A DNA stretch of 64,000 nt from Atherinomorus stipes (taxonomy: Eukaryota; Chordata; Actinopteri; Atheriniformes; Atherinidae), in assembly GCA_023101725.1 (NCBI GenBank), contig JALJCO010008621.1, forward strand, positions 2,339,001 through 2,403,000. Direction: 5' to 3'. The notes under the pieces were generated by a model that had not been told where the DNA came from, did not search any database, and saw nothing but the letters and a program-made list of their open reading frames with translations. The translations under genes were made by a program, and so were the position numbers. This document shows positions 35,170 to 48,092 of the stretch, in pieces. Each line of letters opens with the position of its first letter. The first letter of the stretch is position 1.

Positions 35170-35641
35170 GCCTGGATCAGACTACACAAATTTTGCCAGA
35201 TTTTGGCCCAACAGAGACGTTGCAGACAGTTGCTCACTGTCATGCCCGATTCTGCATTGTCGGATCGCAGAACATCGCGTCTTTGCTCCGTGTAGTGTGA
35301 CATAATCAGTGATTGGCAATTATGCTTCTGCGATGCTTCACGACCACGATGCAGAAAGACTGGTGTGTCAGAATTTTTGGATTTGTCCGTCAGTGTGTCT
35401 TGTCCTGCAATGTGTTCCATGTGCGTCTGTTGCCATGACTGATTGACAGGTGCTTGTCCTGCCTCCCCATCTCGTGCCATCTCTTGCAACACCACGCAAT
35501 GGTCAGACGGTTGTCGTGTCTGGTGCCATTCTTGTAATGTGACCACTGGCGAGTAACACCGTCCAATTTTAAGACATGTCTGTTAATCTGACATAGCGAC
35601 CATCATGAACGATGAAAAAAACTGTGTAGTCTGATCCAGGC
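35170..35641. mobile_element. PIF/Harbinger-like non-autonomous element, complete copy A
   Basis: GCCTGGATCAGACTACACA at 35,170-35,188 is exactly inverted at 35,623-35,641. One base outside each end, TAA occurs on both sides (35,166-35,168 and 35,643-35,645), compatible with the 3-base TWA duplication of PIF/Harbinger. The family call is an inference from that. The 472-base interior carries an open frame on the minus strand (35,109-35,546) that begins MVTLQEW and also begins in copy B at 29,490. It runs through the terminal repeat, matches no domain I know and is not accepted as a gene. Confidence 0.8.
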
Positions 35642-35771
35642 ATAACAGGGAAACATTTCAGTGGTAAAAGGCAAAGTTTTTAAAAAATGAAAATGTCCTT
35701 TTCGCTCTTGTTATTGTATACATCTTTGTTTCACAACTTGTTGGCCATACATTTTGTATGTCCGAGTAGGG

Positions 35772-36004
35772 GCCTGGGGCCTCATTTATAAAACTGCGCG
35801 CACGATCTTCACTAAAAGTGTAGGTACGCCAAAAACCCAAAGTTTGCATGCGCTGAAAAATATTCATGAAAAATAATCAATTATGAATGAAATGAAATGA
35901 GTGGTCTCCCAGGAGAGAAATTCAGTTTGTAATACTCTCTCTCTTTTTTTTTTACAATATAACATCTATCTAACATAACAATAATATAAAAAGTAAATAT
36001 ACTG

Positions 36005-36035
<31 letters not shown>

Positions 36036-36760
36036 ACACATATGTACACAACTGTAAGAAAACATGATAAAAAAAAACAACTTAGCTGACGAAGATATGA
36101 GAAAGGGTTTTTGCAAGATATTGCTAAATTGCAACTTTTATTATGAGTTAGGCTATAACTTATTTCTTAGAAAATGAATGCGTTTATAATCCTACAGATT
36201 AATCTCCCTGCATTGGCAGATTTATTTTGACAACCCTAAAACTTCCAAATGTATTTCGTTTACAGCAGTTACAATTGTCTGGCGACCTTCTGAAATGATC
36301 TGAGAATCCCAAGTTTGGGAAGGTTGCTCTGGGGAATCTATCGGTATCAGTCAGTAATTATGGCCCAGGGAATATTCGTGGTTTCTAAAAACTCTCTCCA
36401 TCTTTATCCTCTTCTTTCCATAATCGTCCAGCAGTGCAGCGCATCCATTGTGAAGCATTACGCACAAGTGTCACCGTTGACTCAGTAATTACAATCAGCC
36501 TCCACACCTTATTACAGTTAACCAATTGAAGATGTACTGTAGCTTTCTTAAACGAGGCTTATGGATTGTACAGCTCAATCCAGGAACGGACGGGGGTTTA
36601 CGTGACTTAAATTCATCATCTCACCAGCGGTGCCGCCAGTTTTCCCGTCTCCAAAATGTTCGTGCACAAGGTTCAGAGTTTACGTAGAGGTGCGCACATT
36701 TTCCCATCAGGTTTTGTTTTTATAAATCAGAAACTTTGCGTGAAAAATCAGTTATGCTAC
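35772..36760. mobile_element. Possible decayed MITE with a GGGGCCTCATTTATAAA end
   Basis: GGGGCCTCATTTATAAAACT at about 35,777 followed by GCGCGCACG resembles the end of a well-known fish inverted-repeat family. Near 36,690-36,745, GTGCGCACATTTTC and TTTTTATAAATCAGAAAC could be the worn opposite end. The approximately 1 kb between them contains an AT-rich TATG/TATA run near 36,000-36,040 and nothing coding. The borders are guesses. Confidence 0.4.
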
Positions 36761-39700
36761 TTTCAGGCCCTGTTTTTGTAAGCAAGCTAAGTCCTGCTCA
36801 TTATTTCTAATGCCAGTTTGTGAATTCTTTTAGGCAATTTGTCTGTTGTTTAAAGGTAGAGATCAGAGTTCCTCCCCGTCTCTGTTTGTATTTAAACCGA
36901 CAGCTCCTCCCTGCAGGCTACTGGCCATTTCAGCTTCAAGGATCTCCTTCAAAGCTCAGAAGCAGGTAAAAACCAAACCAATATTAACCCTGGTTTTCCA
37001 AAGTGCACCATCTAAAGCTCTGACTGCAGATTACTTCCTTTTTTCTCTGCAGCCGCCGTCTTTTTTTTTTTTTTTGAGAGAGAGTTTGAGTGCCTGGCGT
37101 CTCCTCCAATCATGAGCTTATCCCTACCCAGCATCATGCCCTTAAGTCTGTCATTGGCTGGCTGTATATACAGAAATCTCCACTCAGAAATGTCCCGAAT
37201 ACACCAAAACAAAGGGGAAAAGCGAGTTACAGACAGGGGGACAGGGAGTTGCAAACAAACTCACCACTACATGAGAGTAGACCCCCAAAGGCGCGGATTG
37301 ACATGGATTTCACTTGCACAAGTCTAGCGTTTACTTTCGGGGGGGGGAACTCCAGACTCTACCTTTAACTTGTGCCCAGCATAAACTGAAAGGCTGAAGA
37401 TTGATTTGAGTGTCTGTGGTGAGCAGAAACATTTGCTACCGGGGAGTCTGACACAGACCAATATTTTCATCTTGAACAATATCCTTAAATAACTAATTAT
37501 ACAGACTAATTAGTGGTCTAATTAGACAATTATCTGAGCAGGTGATTTATTGGCGAGAGAAAATCAATACAGAGAATAGATAGCTGCAACAACTGGGATT
37601 TCCTTTTTATCATCTTATGTGCTCACCTGCGCTATGAACAGAGCTAAGCTGGGTTATCATCCAAAATATACATATATATATTCATTTTAATTTAAAGATT
37701 TCCAACATGTGCCTCTTTATTTGGTAGCATTACTAGTTTGTAATTTGAGTGTCTCGTAAGGGCACGTGTGTGCACAGCAGGCAGGACAAAGGCGACAGCA
37801 GATTTGTAGGAAAGAGTCAGAACTGCTGTTCCCACAGGACACAGAGAGAGAGTCAGGTCTCACTGCAGATCTTATCTGATCACTGTGTCATCACTACAGA
37901 CCTGCTCTCCTTTTAGTGCCCTCCTCCTCTCCGTGTTTACTCTCCAACTCCCACTGCCTCCCTCTACAGCAGAATCGCGCAAAGGGCTTGTGTTTCTAAG
38001 TTGGTTTTGTCCCTGAAACAAACGTACAGTTATACACTTACACATAAACAACTACACAAAGCTCTTCTTCCAAGTGCACAATACTGGCATCTAGTCAAAG
38101 CGTCGCTAAATTGTATTAAAATAGTGCAGCGCTCGTCGCAAATTTACATGGGAATTAGGGAGAGTAGAAGTAATTACTCCAGGCTAGTGCCGCTAATTGA
38201 ATAAGGGTGCAGCCCTTTCTCTCCCTTCTCCTTCTCTCTTCTTTCTTTGTATATACACAAGGCTCTGAGATTCTCTTCAATGTCATTGTGCCACAGCTTT
38301 GCCCTTTCAAGGGCCAACATCACACATGAAGGCAAAAGAAATCAGTGGGGGTTGATTTAAATACGTGTGTCACTGTCTCTGCAAGCATTTAGGGATGTAA
38401 GCAAAGATGTGAATATGATGTCCTGTTGTATTGAACGTGGGATGGCTAGCGTGGTTCTGTATACCTGAGCCATGTGGGAAATCAGACGGATAAAATGTAT
38501 GCACATTAAGATGTTGGAGTGCTGTTGGGTGGGTAGTGTCTTTCCTGTGGGAAGCAAATCAGAGTGATGAATATAAGAAGATAGGTAGACATGACCAGAG
38601 CACAAACAGACAGCCTGGGGCTGTGTTTGAAGTAGGCCTCGGAGAGAACACGTTGCCTTTGAGGTGTGGTGAATATATGAATAACTGTCACACTGACACA
38701 GACTTTTCCCATTGGAGCATTTGCATTGCATTGTGCCTGCTGGCTAATTCCCAGGTCTGTTTAATTCTGTAATTGCAATGACTGTTATACTAGAAAACTG
38801 TTCATGCATGACAAGATGCCTGCAATACACCTGCAATGGCTCAAAAGTAGTTTTTGCATGCCTGTGGAAACAAACAAAAAAGATTTAGCTCTGTTTTTTT
38901 ATTCTTCAAACCATTCCACAAAGTGAGACATAAATCTTTTTTTTTCTTTTTTTTTCTGTAGGTCTGTATGTCAGCCATGCGGTGTGAAGAGAGGAGTCTG
39001 GCTGCTCTCAGGAATATCAACCTGTGGCTGTCAGCCTTATCAGATCTAACCCACTCAGGGAGAACTAAACACACCCTCCCTCTCAGCCGGTCTCTTTCTC
39101 ACACATCCACTCAGCACAGCATACATGAAAACACAAACACACTCACTATATGCACTTGCATCCTCATATACTAAAACTTTCATAAGACTAGAATTCATGA
39201 ATGAGAAACTTTACCAGATATGTGCACTTGCAAACTGTACCTTTTAAGTTTTCTTATCATTTTATTTACATCATTGAACACATGCACGTTTACATCAGGA
39301 CAACAAACGCCTGGAATAACTTCCAAATGCACAAATCACTGCAGATATCAGTGTGCTCAAAACTGATGGAAACTTCATTTTAACATCAATTTTTCCAAAC
39401 AGACAGAAAAAAAATTGACAGATGCAGTAATTTATCTCTAAAACTTCCCTTTTATCTCACTGAGGATCAAGACATCTGGCTTGAAACAGTCCCAAAACAA
39501 CCAGAGCTAGTCAGTAATGTTCTTGAGCTGTGCATCTTTGGGATGTTTTGCATCATTTCATGTTTCCATGGTCTTATTAGGGTACAATTTAATCTATTTT
39601 TTTTTTATCTCATTTTGACTGTTCTGAATTTATTTATTACCCCTCTAGTCTTCTTCATGGTCATTTTGAATCATGCTGCCTCTGCTTTGTTTTTGTTTGT

Positions 39701-40095
39701 TTTTTTGGCAGATTTAATAATTTGGTTAATTCTACTGAGACGGTGAAGTTGTCCACACAGTTGTGTTTCTTTGCAGAATAAAGCCTTATTGGAGGCCTTA
39801 TAATTTCAGGCTGCTCTTGGGTCATCTTTTGTCACTTAGATAGCTTTAAGTATCTCTTTTTCAATTCTCTGTGAATGCTTGAACTTCATTTTTGCCTTTT
39901 TTCCATTTAGCACTATAATTAAGCAAATCTTTGCCTCTTTGAGCCCATTTGATAATTTTTTAACTGTTTTCTGTTCTATTTTGGTTGTTGTGCTTCACAT
40001 TTGGGTCATTTTGTCTCTTTTTTAATTTTTCTCTTTTTTAATTTATTTGTGGTTGCCAGTATTTAATTTAACCAATCACTAATCAATCATCTCAT
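36761..40095. other. Single-copy-looking non-coding DNA
   Basis: No gene is recognised. Poly-T/poly-A runs occur near 37,061-37,075 and 38,937-38,955, a G9 run near 37,340, and T-rich DNA at 39,590-40,070 just upstream of the LINE fragment. Confidence 0.55.
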
Positions 40096-40682
40096 CTTGA
40101 ATACAACAAGAAAGAGATGATTGTAGATTTCAGGAGCTGTAGATTTTTCTCCTGGGAGAAGAGGTGAAGAATACAAGTACCTTGGAGTTTTACTAGACAA
40201 CATACTAAACTGGAAATGCAACGCAGAAACTATCTGCAAGAAGGGACAGAGTAGATTGTTCTTCTTACAGAAGCTGAGATGCCTCCATGTCTGCACTGTA
40301 AAGTTGCATAACTTCTGTAAGTCTGTTGTGGAGAGTGCAATCTGTTTTGCAGCCATCTGTTAGGGCAGCAGTATCAGAGCCAGAATAAAGGAAACTGAAC
40401 AAACTGATCAAGAAGGCCGGTTCTACAGAAGGGACTGGTCAGGAGCCACTGGAGCTGAATGCACAGAGAACAGTGCCGCACAAGCTGGTGAACATAATTG
40501 GCAGGTCTTCACATCCGCTACACAACGCAGTGAAAAAACAATGCTTTGTGCTCAGTGAGAGATTTCAAGTTCACTGCAAGGCAGAGGTACAGGAGGTCAT
40601 TCCTTGCTGAAGCCATCACCCTCCAGAACAACTTATCTATCATTTCTGTAGAGAAAAGAAAGGATAAAACCCTACCCGTCTG
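40096..40682 (+). pseudogene. L2/CR1-type LINE ORF2 C-terminal fragment, degraded
   Basis: This is the last part of a non-LTR retrotransposon reverse-transcriptase protein. The frames read in order KKEMIVDF, EEYKYLGVLLDN, LNWKCNAETICKKGQSRLFF, LQKLRCLHVCTVKLHNFCKS, VVESAICFAAIC, then a TAG at 40,361-40,363 where the family has Trp (CWGSS). KLNKLIKKAGS, LELNAQRTVPHKLVNIIG, SSHPLHNAV, LSERFQVHC and RYRRSFLAEAITLQNN follow. Frame changes are needed near 40,165, 40,390 and 40,590, so it is dead. The fish L2-like group has exactly this KYLGV...CKKGQSRL...CWGSS...NRLNKLIKKA order. The 5' nine-tenths of the element, with the endonuclease and catalytic YADD region, is absent, as expected of a 5'-truncated insertion. 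Confidence 0.88.
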
Positions 40683-42253
40683 ATTTCATTTGCTGTCATT
40701 TCATTTTGTGTCTCTTTGGTGGTTTTGTATCCTCTTTTGCATCACTTTCCCTTTGTGTGGACAGAAGTTTCTTCTACAAAGACAATCCAAATAGGCAAAG
40801 CAAGAATCAAACCCCCCACCTTTTGACTAGCAGACAACCATACAGTATACCTCCAGAGTCAAAGCTAAACTTTGACACAACAAATAAAACCAAATCTGAC
40901 CACGAACACAGAATCTGAACTAACATACAATCCCATTTGGATATTTATTTTGATTTTCGAAACACTCATCTCCTTTTTTTACCCAATTCCTTGTTAGGTG
41001 CTAGGTCATGTTCATTTGTGTACACCTCAGTGTGGTTGTGTGTGTGTTCCCTGTTGGCAATATTATGAGTGAAAATACCTGCTGACGCACAACAGCCAGA
41101 CTCAGAGGTCAAACACTTCAGAGTTTGCTTTCATTGATTCATAGCCTCAGGTAGTGAGGCCGCCGTGTAGCCAAGTGTGTGCGTGTGAGAGAGAGAAACA
41201 GACGTAAAGGCAGAAGGTGTATGTGTCTACATCCTAATGTGTCGGTGTTGGCGTGTTTGTCTGTATCCAGTGCTGTTCCCTTAAACAGAGCTTCAGGCCA
41301 GCCTGTGTTTCCTGGCTAAGGGCAAAGTAACTGCAGTTAGGGTGTTAACACGTGGGATACAGCAGGGAAGAACAAAAGATGTGCCTGGAGCTGATGCTGA
41401 AATACCTTTGAGAAACAGAGGGAAAAAAAATTCTCTACTGGGATAAGGTGGGATGAAGGAGTGTGAGAAAGAATACAAGGGGACAAAGGAGTCAAAGAGA
41501 TAGGACACAGCAATGTGGGAGTCCTTGACAAAAAGCATAGGTTTGGCTTCCTTTTTTTCTCATACACAAACTACAAAAAAGAGAGAGATGTGTTCTCATT
41601 GTGCTTTACAGTAAACAGAGTCCTCAGCGCTCCCCTATCAAACTAATCCTCTTAAACAAATAGAAGAAAGTAAGAGATGAAAGGAGAAAAATGAAAGTGA
41701 ACAACAGGGGAAGATTTAAGGATACAGAAGTGATGTATTTTGTTTGGACTCCGTTCAAGCCTTCATGATTGCAGTGACTGGTCGCGAGTCACTTACATAA
41801 GTTGAGGGATTTTGTGCTTTTTGGCTGAACAACATCAGAACCTCTTTGTTTCACATAATTTGTCCAAGATAATCCCAGAGAGCTGTTCTGACATGTATAG
41901 ACATTGCTGCACCTAATAATTACTCAAGACTGGTAACAGGTCTGTACTCATGGTGCACAAGAGGACACCACATCTTAATCTCTGATGACCATGTGCACAT
42001 CTGGAGCCCACACATCTTAAAACTGTGATATTTGCACAGATCAACATAACCCTGAGTATCAAATCAAAAACAAAAACATTTGTCTGGTACATAATGTTTA
42101 CATTCCTTTTTTTCTTTTCCTGAACATATGAGATTCTTTCTTTGGTCATGCCTGTTTAGAATAGAGCCAGATATTTTTCGCTGAAATGTAAAAGTAAACA
42201 CTGGTGTGGAAGTCCCTCCATTTCCTGCTGACTTCCTGTCATGAGTATTTATG

Positions 42254-42254
<1 letters not shown>

Positions 42255-42287
<33 letters not shown>
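42255..42287. repeat. (AC)n microsatellite
   Basis: About 16 uninterrupted AC units. Confidence 0.95.
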
Positions 42288-42290
<3 letters not shown>

Positions 42291-42421
42291 CAAGGAGGGG
42301 AGTGCTTTTTTGCATTTCCCAGCAAAGCTTGCCTGTCAGCACTACTTTTTCTACACTGACCTGTCATAACCACTACACAAACAGGTGGATCAGGGTGAAT
42401 GTAAAGTCAGAAGAAATATGC

Positions 42422-42444
42422 TTTTTTTTTTTTTTTTTTTTTTT
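42422..42444. repeat. Poly-T run
   Basis: About 23 T. It could be the tail of a minus-strand retroposed copy, but nothing recognisable precedes it on that strand. Confidence 0.85.
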
Positions 42445-42999
42445 ACTTGACAACGACACTGCCACTAGTTAATCAGATTTAGAGGAATTAATTCAAAGCA
42501 GCTCATTCAAAGTTTGTTTTAAGTTAACCAGTTTCATTTGGAGGTTCATCTGCCATCGTGGCTGCCAAGCCTGAACTAAGTTGCACATCTTTTTATCATT
42601 GAAGAAATCCACTCATACTTTAGCTAGCTTTAGATTAATCACAGGTTCTCGGATGATTTATCATCTGATGTAGTCACACCACAAAGCTGCTAAATTAATG
42701 AAGCTTATTGAAAAAAGTCAACGAAAATATTTTATGTTTGCACTGCTGCTGTGAAGAGCAGGCTGCATACTTCACAATTCTGCAATACACAGCAAAAGTA
42801 ACTAAATGCAGGCATCCATTTGTTACAACACTTCTAATTCACAGCATTCATTGGAGAGCCTGCATAACTTACAAGGAAAAAATTCCATTTATGTATTTAT
42901 ACGGACAATCTGCACAAGGGGAAAAAAAACTCAAGTATAAGAACAGGATTGTTAGATGTGTGAAGCTTTGAATTATGATTGGATCAGAAAGTATATGAA

Positions 43000-43270
43000 A
43001 TATTCATCTGTGGTCTCCTGCAGGGACGGTTTGCCGTTAAAAAGGCATTGATTTGACAAGCCAAACAAACGCTGATGAGGCCTGATAATCAATGGCAGCA
43101 TTGATGACAGTGTGTGGTGGCCCTGGGCTCTAAGCGATTGGATGGGCTCAATGTGAATAATGAATGAGGAGATTCCTGATTGATCAGTGAGGTTGTCTCT
43201 TTCAGACGCTCGACTGGCATTTCAATGGGGCCTCCAGCACCGGAGACAACATGACATCAACGCCTTGACA
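43000..43270. promoter_or_regulatory. Candidate conserved non-coding element (speculative)
   Basis: A repeat-free, moderately GC-balanced stretch dense in TGAT, ATTGAT and TGACAG words (for example GCATTGATGACAGTG near 43,099 and CTGATTGATCAGTGAGG near 43,176). These resemble PBX/MEIS-type sites. It stands out from the low-complexity DNA around it, but conservation is not visible from one sequence. Confidence 0.22.
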
Positions 43271-44159
43271 CCAACTGTCCTGCAGGAATGGTCACGCCAC
43301 TGCTTTCTAACAAGATGAAGGACAAGATGCAAATCAATACAGTCCACTCGTGATGGGAAAAAGTAGCTTTTGAACATATGAATGAGTAGGGACTCTTGTA
43401 TAAATGCTGTCAGTGATTGTGAGAGACAACAAAAATGGGCTACAAGTAGAACTGGAAGAGTGGGAAAAAAAGATAAAAACCTTTAGGTCTTCAGTGAGTT
43501 TGTCCTTGAGTACAAAATGTCTGGACTGTTTGTCTGGTACCCAAGGGTGCACAAACACACACACAAAAACAGGCATAAAAACACCCACACACAGGTGACA
43601 GCAGTGGTAGGTTCCGTTATGTTTTGTCATTCTGGTTTCTCCACACCAGTGCTGAATGTCAACTCTCTTATTCTTTTGTACTTGGAGGAGGTGGGGGAAT
43701 GAAGAGGGGAACAAAAACACCCAACAACAAAACAGGTCCCCAACAATGCCGCTATCTTTACAGCATCTACCGCTGCTGTCTCCTTCTCTTCACCCTCCTC
43801 TTCTTCCCTCACTTCCTTTGTGCTCCCCCGCCACATTCGCACTGCCTTACAGAATATCACTTAGCGCTGCCCTTGAATCCTCCTCCATGAGTGCACGCAC
43901 TGAGGTACACTCTGAAAAGACTTGAAGATCCAAAGTGAGTAGGATGTTGTTGCAGTAATGATGCTCTGATTGACTGTTGTTTATTGTTGTCTCAAGGTAA
44001 CAGCAACAAGTTTCATATCAATCTCATGAATGCTTCAGTGTGACTGTATGTGGGAGGTAATTAGAATACACCAATACTGATACAGCAACACCACTAACCC
44101 TTTATTTGCTTTGCGTAATTATTGTAGCATTCTTTCTCTGTGAACTTTGAGTTTCTCTC

Positions 44160-44230
44160 CCACAGTGAGTATTCATTTTTGATGATGAAAATGAATATGC
44201 AAATGAGAAAGAGCATCACTCTGTCTAGCC
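44160..44230. promoter_or_regulatory. Octamer-containing dyad (speculative regulatory site)
   Basis: ATTCATTTT (44,171-44,179) pairs with AAAATGAAT (44,188-44,196), immediately followed by the octamer ATGCAAAT (44,197-44,204). Such POU-factor sites are common in vertebrate enhancers, but occurrence by chance is likely in AT-rich DNA. Confidence 0.2.
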
Positions 44231-46869
44231 AATAAGATCCTTCATAACTTGACTACACTGTAATAAGCTAATTTATCCATTTTTTTCTCCAGCATAAAGA
44301 CAAAACCTCAGCTGCTCTATTTTTCACTTTGCTCTCTTCTTTATATGCCTTTTTGAAATATGAAAGCAATTCTCTCACCCTTTCCTGTCTTTTTTTTTAT
44401 CTCTTTGTTAGTTTTCCTCACGCAGTCTTCATTTGCTCATCTTAGCCCCCATCACTGACACATAGTATCCTGTATATACAGTACTGTACCTGAAGCTGTA
44501 GTAATTGATGCAAACCTGAAAACAGCAGATAATCACTGAGCCTTGGCTTCAGAAGACTTTCATCATTATTGTCTGAATCTAATGTTACTTTACTATTAAT
44601 GCAAATTTCCTACATTTCCAAAACCAGTTCATGATGCAACCGATGATGTCTCTCTGCATTCACTGAAATGTGGTTTCAGGTTTTTCACTATGTCTTAGCT
44701 TCAGTAGATGGACTCTCTTTCATCTCTTCTGTGCTCTTCAAGTTAAGCCTCTCCTCTGTCTCAGTACTAACTCACCCACCTCACCACAGCTCACCATATG
44801 TCCTCACTGCAAATTGAGAGTCTACATGCAAACCTATATTGGTTCTCTACACAGGTCAGGATCACCACAGCTACTGTATGTCACTGTGAAACAATGTGGG
44901 ACAGTGTGTTGCCCTGGTTCATCATATGCCCAGCAGTTAACAGCCTTTGGCAAAGACCCAGTTTCCTCCTCACTGCTCCCAAGAACCAGCCTTGTCTCTG
45001 GACTTCAGCCAACTGAATTCTCCCTCCATGGACTACTGAAAAACTAAGCAGTCTATGCTGTAAGACAGAACACAGAAGAGCAATGGTGAGTGAGAATAGC
45101 TAATACCAATGTTTGTTCCTCTCAATTACAGTTTTAAATGGAAATCAATGTTGCAGAGGGAATGAGCATAGCCCCAAACGTTAGGGTGATAATCACATTA
45201 AGACAGGGCTTAAATCAACACCAGACCTTGGCCTCTGGAGGGGGAAAAACAACAGAGAAAGAGTGGAGACTATTCAATTTTCTCGCTCTCTCTCGTAATC
45301 TATCCATCACTCTCATACAACAGTCGTCTCCAGCTCCCAAACCGCTGTCTGGTTGCCAGGATACCACCCATAAGTTTCACCATGGTAACATCTGGAATAA
45401 AGGTGGGTGGGCAAGCTGCCAGGACAGGCCTGGAGTTTCACTGTGACTATAAAACTAACAAAAATAAATCTTTTTTTTCAACTGCTCTCCCCAGCACAAC
45501 ACAACTTGAGGCATACACACATGTACACACACACCCATACACATCTCAGCCAATTTAATCTAACTTTACCATTTCTCAGCCCAAAAGACATATAGGGAGC
45601 CGCTCTTGTTCCCCAGCTCTTCCTGTAGCCTAAACAAATCCATGAACATGGTGCTAAACTGGCATTTGAGAGCCCCCAGCAAAGTGACTTTTTCTGCAGG
45701 AATATTGAGGTTTTTATGAATCACCTGAGTGTTACAGAATCAGTGATGACAGGCTGGTGCATCTGCCTTACCAAAACTGCACTGCATGGTACAGTTTCAG
45801 TGCACATCTGTTTTATAACAAGTACAAACATGTAAATTACAAACTTATTTAGTCTGTAACAATAATTCCACCAAGACACTGAATGCACAGCAGCTTGAAT
45901 GTATCTTAATTAATTCCCTGTACTGCCATCTGAAGGTGGCAGGTGCAGCATGTGCTCCATCTGCTCTCTCATTTGAGTGATGCATATTTTCAAATGATAA
46001 TGATTACACATCCCAGGCTCACTGATTAAGTGTCAAATATTGTGTATGTAAATTCACTCTAATCTACAGTACATCACTCTGTCATATCAGATTACAAACT
46101 GGACAGCAAAGAAAAAAAAGACAGTAATTGTATGCAGCTTGCAAACTTCTTGCACTAAAAAAATTGTGATGGTGCTTTAAATCAAACAGTACAAAATAAC
46201 CCCCCCACACTGTCAATTACTTGTATTTATTAACAAAGTCAGAAAAGGTTTATACACGAGTACTGATACTGTAAACCAGTTACATAAATATTATCAAAGC
46301 TTTGAAAACAAAAAATACCAAGTAGGAACCATGAGTGGGACCTCACAGCTTCCATTGAATTGAAACTAATAAGTCTAATAAGCCTATGCATGTAAACAAA
46401 TTCAGCTTCAGAAAACTAGTTGGAAACCTTGAAGTGTGCTTTTACATGTATTATATAGAGTACAGACGAAAGTGTATATAACAAAGCTAAGATAAGAGAT
46501 TGGGTACTTTCTTTGAATTCTCTTTATATACTGTCATAACTGAAGATTGTGGCATGTTTCAATATTATATAATCTATAGTATGTACCCAGGTTTGACTGA
46601 AACAGTGAAGCCATCAGACATTATCGTCAGATTTTCTTCTGTTTGCTAAAAGACACAGAAACACAAAAAAGTAAATGTCTGTTTTTAGCAGAGAAAATTT
46701 TGTGTTTTTTGCACCTGCATTTGCATAAAGTTAAATTTTTTGTATGATTTTGCACCTCTTGATGGCTTTACTGACCAGCAATTACTGTAGCTAAACCTCG
46801 ATCTTCCTCTTCTCTTTGCCTTCTAATTTCACCCTCCTCCAGTGTCTTTAAAAGAAGGAAAGGGAATGG

Positions 46870-47700
46870 AAAAATGAAAGCAATGGAAGGAAAAAAAAAA
46901 TCGGTATATGGGGAATAATAATAATATGTTTGGCTGGCGTCAGGAGCAACCCAAAAAATAACGGGGGGCGGCGGCGGGGGGGGTGTTGCATTTGCCGGGA
47001 AAAAGGGTAGAATTGAAACTGGATTTGGGCAAAAAGGAGGGGGATGGGGGGAAGAAACGGGGAGGGACTTGAACAAAAAAAAACAAAAAAAAAACAAAAA
47101 AAGAAAGGGGGGGAAAGAAGAAAAAATAAAAGAGAAAGGAGAAGAAAAAATATATGGGTAAGGAGAAGTAGAGGAAAAAAAATAAAAAAAAAAAATCGCC
47201 AACGAAAACTGAAATACAAGAAAAAAAAGGGACAATAACTCAGATATAGGAAATAATTTTAAATAAAGGGGAAATTGGGGTTATATCATCCTTCGCATAT
47301 TTCAGAGGCGCGTAGAAATGCTCGGGAATACAAAAGACAATATTCTATAACCTCCATATAATAAAAAGGAGAAACAAAAAAGCATATAAAAAAAGCAATA
47401 TAAAAACTCAACTGGGAAAAAAAAAAAATCATGTAGTAAAGAACATGGGGCAGGAGAAAAAAAAAGTATTATATCTGGGTTTCCGAGGGGGAGATAATAT
47501 TCAAAAAAAAAAAAAAAAAAGTCTAAAAGAAAAAAAAAGGAATGGACACACACAGAGAGGGGGGGGGTGAAACATAAAAGACTTCGCTGGGTAATAATAT
47601 TTCATCAAAATTCCAACAAAAAAAATATAAAAAAAAGGGAAGAACAAATGAGGAATAAAATGCTCTCCCTCACACTTGGGTGCCAATATCAAATAAAAAA
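46870..47700. repeat. Strand-biased A/G low-complexity block (possible sequence artefact)
   Basis: The plus strand is dominated by long A runs and G runs (for example near 46,965-46,983, 47,075-47,100, 47,160-47,195 and 47,502-47,520) with almost no C or T. Phe-rich and Lys-rich open frames here are products of that bias. Its texture is unlike any other part of the window, and unlike normal microsatellites, because the homopolymer runs vary irregularly. It precedes the TATC array. Confidence 0.75.
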
Positions 47701-48000
47701 TTCTCCTCTAAAATCAAAGAGGTCTCTCAGTCCTCCCCCACTCTTCCCTCCCCTGAACGTCTGGCATCAGGGCCTGGGGTGAATCATCTATGATCTATTT
47801 TTTTTCTCTTTAGTTCTCCTCAGGGATATCCCTAAAATTCTCTCAAATTATATCATTAAGATCATCTCAAATTATATCTATTAAATCTACTCAAATTATA
47901 TTGACTCGCCGCTCCGTCCACCCGAGTCTACTAACCAGGTGTTCTGACTACAGTGTGTAGTATCTGAGTGTCAATTATCTGTCTGTAAGATTGTGTGCGT

Positions 48001-48014
48001 ATCTATCTATCAAA

Positions 48015-48092
<78 letters not shown>
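48001..48092. repeat. (TATC)n microsatellite
   Basis: About 20 ATCT units with a CAAACTATC interruption near 48,010 and CTGT near 48,090. Degenerate TATC/TCTC/GTCT sequence continues to about 48,540, including a TC-rich patch at 48,430-48,480. Confidence 0.95.

Larger units (their letters stand above)
40683..46869. other. Single-copy-looking non-coding DNA with microsatellites
   Basis: No gene or mobile element is recognised. Contents include an AC array (42,255-42,287), a T23 run (42,422-42,444), AC-rich patches near 43,555, 43,585 and 45,520, and two stretches that look like conserved-element candidates (43,000-43,270 and 44,160-44,230). Confidence 0.55.

Noticed and set aside
35109..35546. 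145-codon open frame beginning MVTLQEW, also seen at 29,490
   Set aside because: It runs through the terminal repeat of a short non-autonomous element. The shared start is repeat homology and no domain is evident.
46768..47235. 155- and 123-codon Phe-rich open frames, membrane-protein-like
   Set aside because: They are the translation of a strand-biased homopolymer block. No plausible protein composition.
48001..48092. CRISPR-like regular repeats
   Set aside because: A plain tetranucleotide microsatellite with no spacers. No CRISPR array exists in this window.
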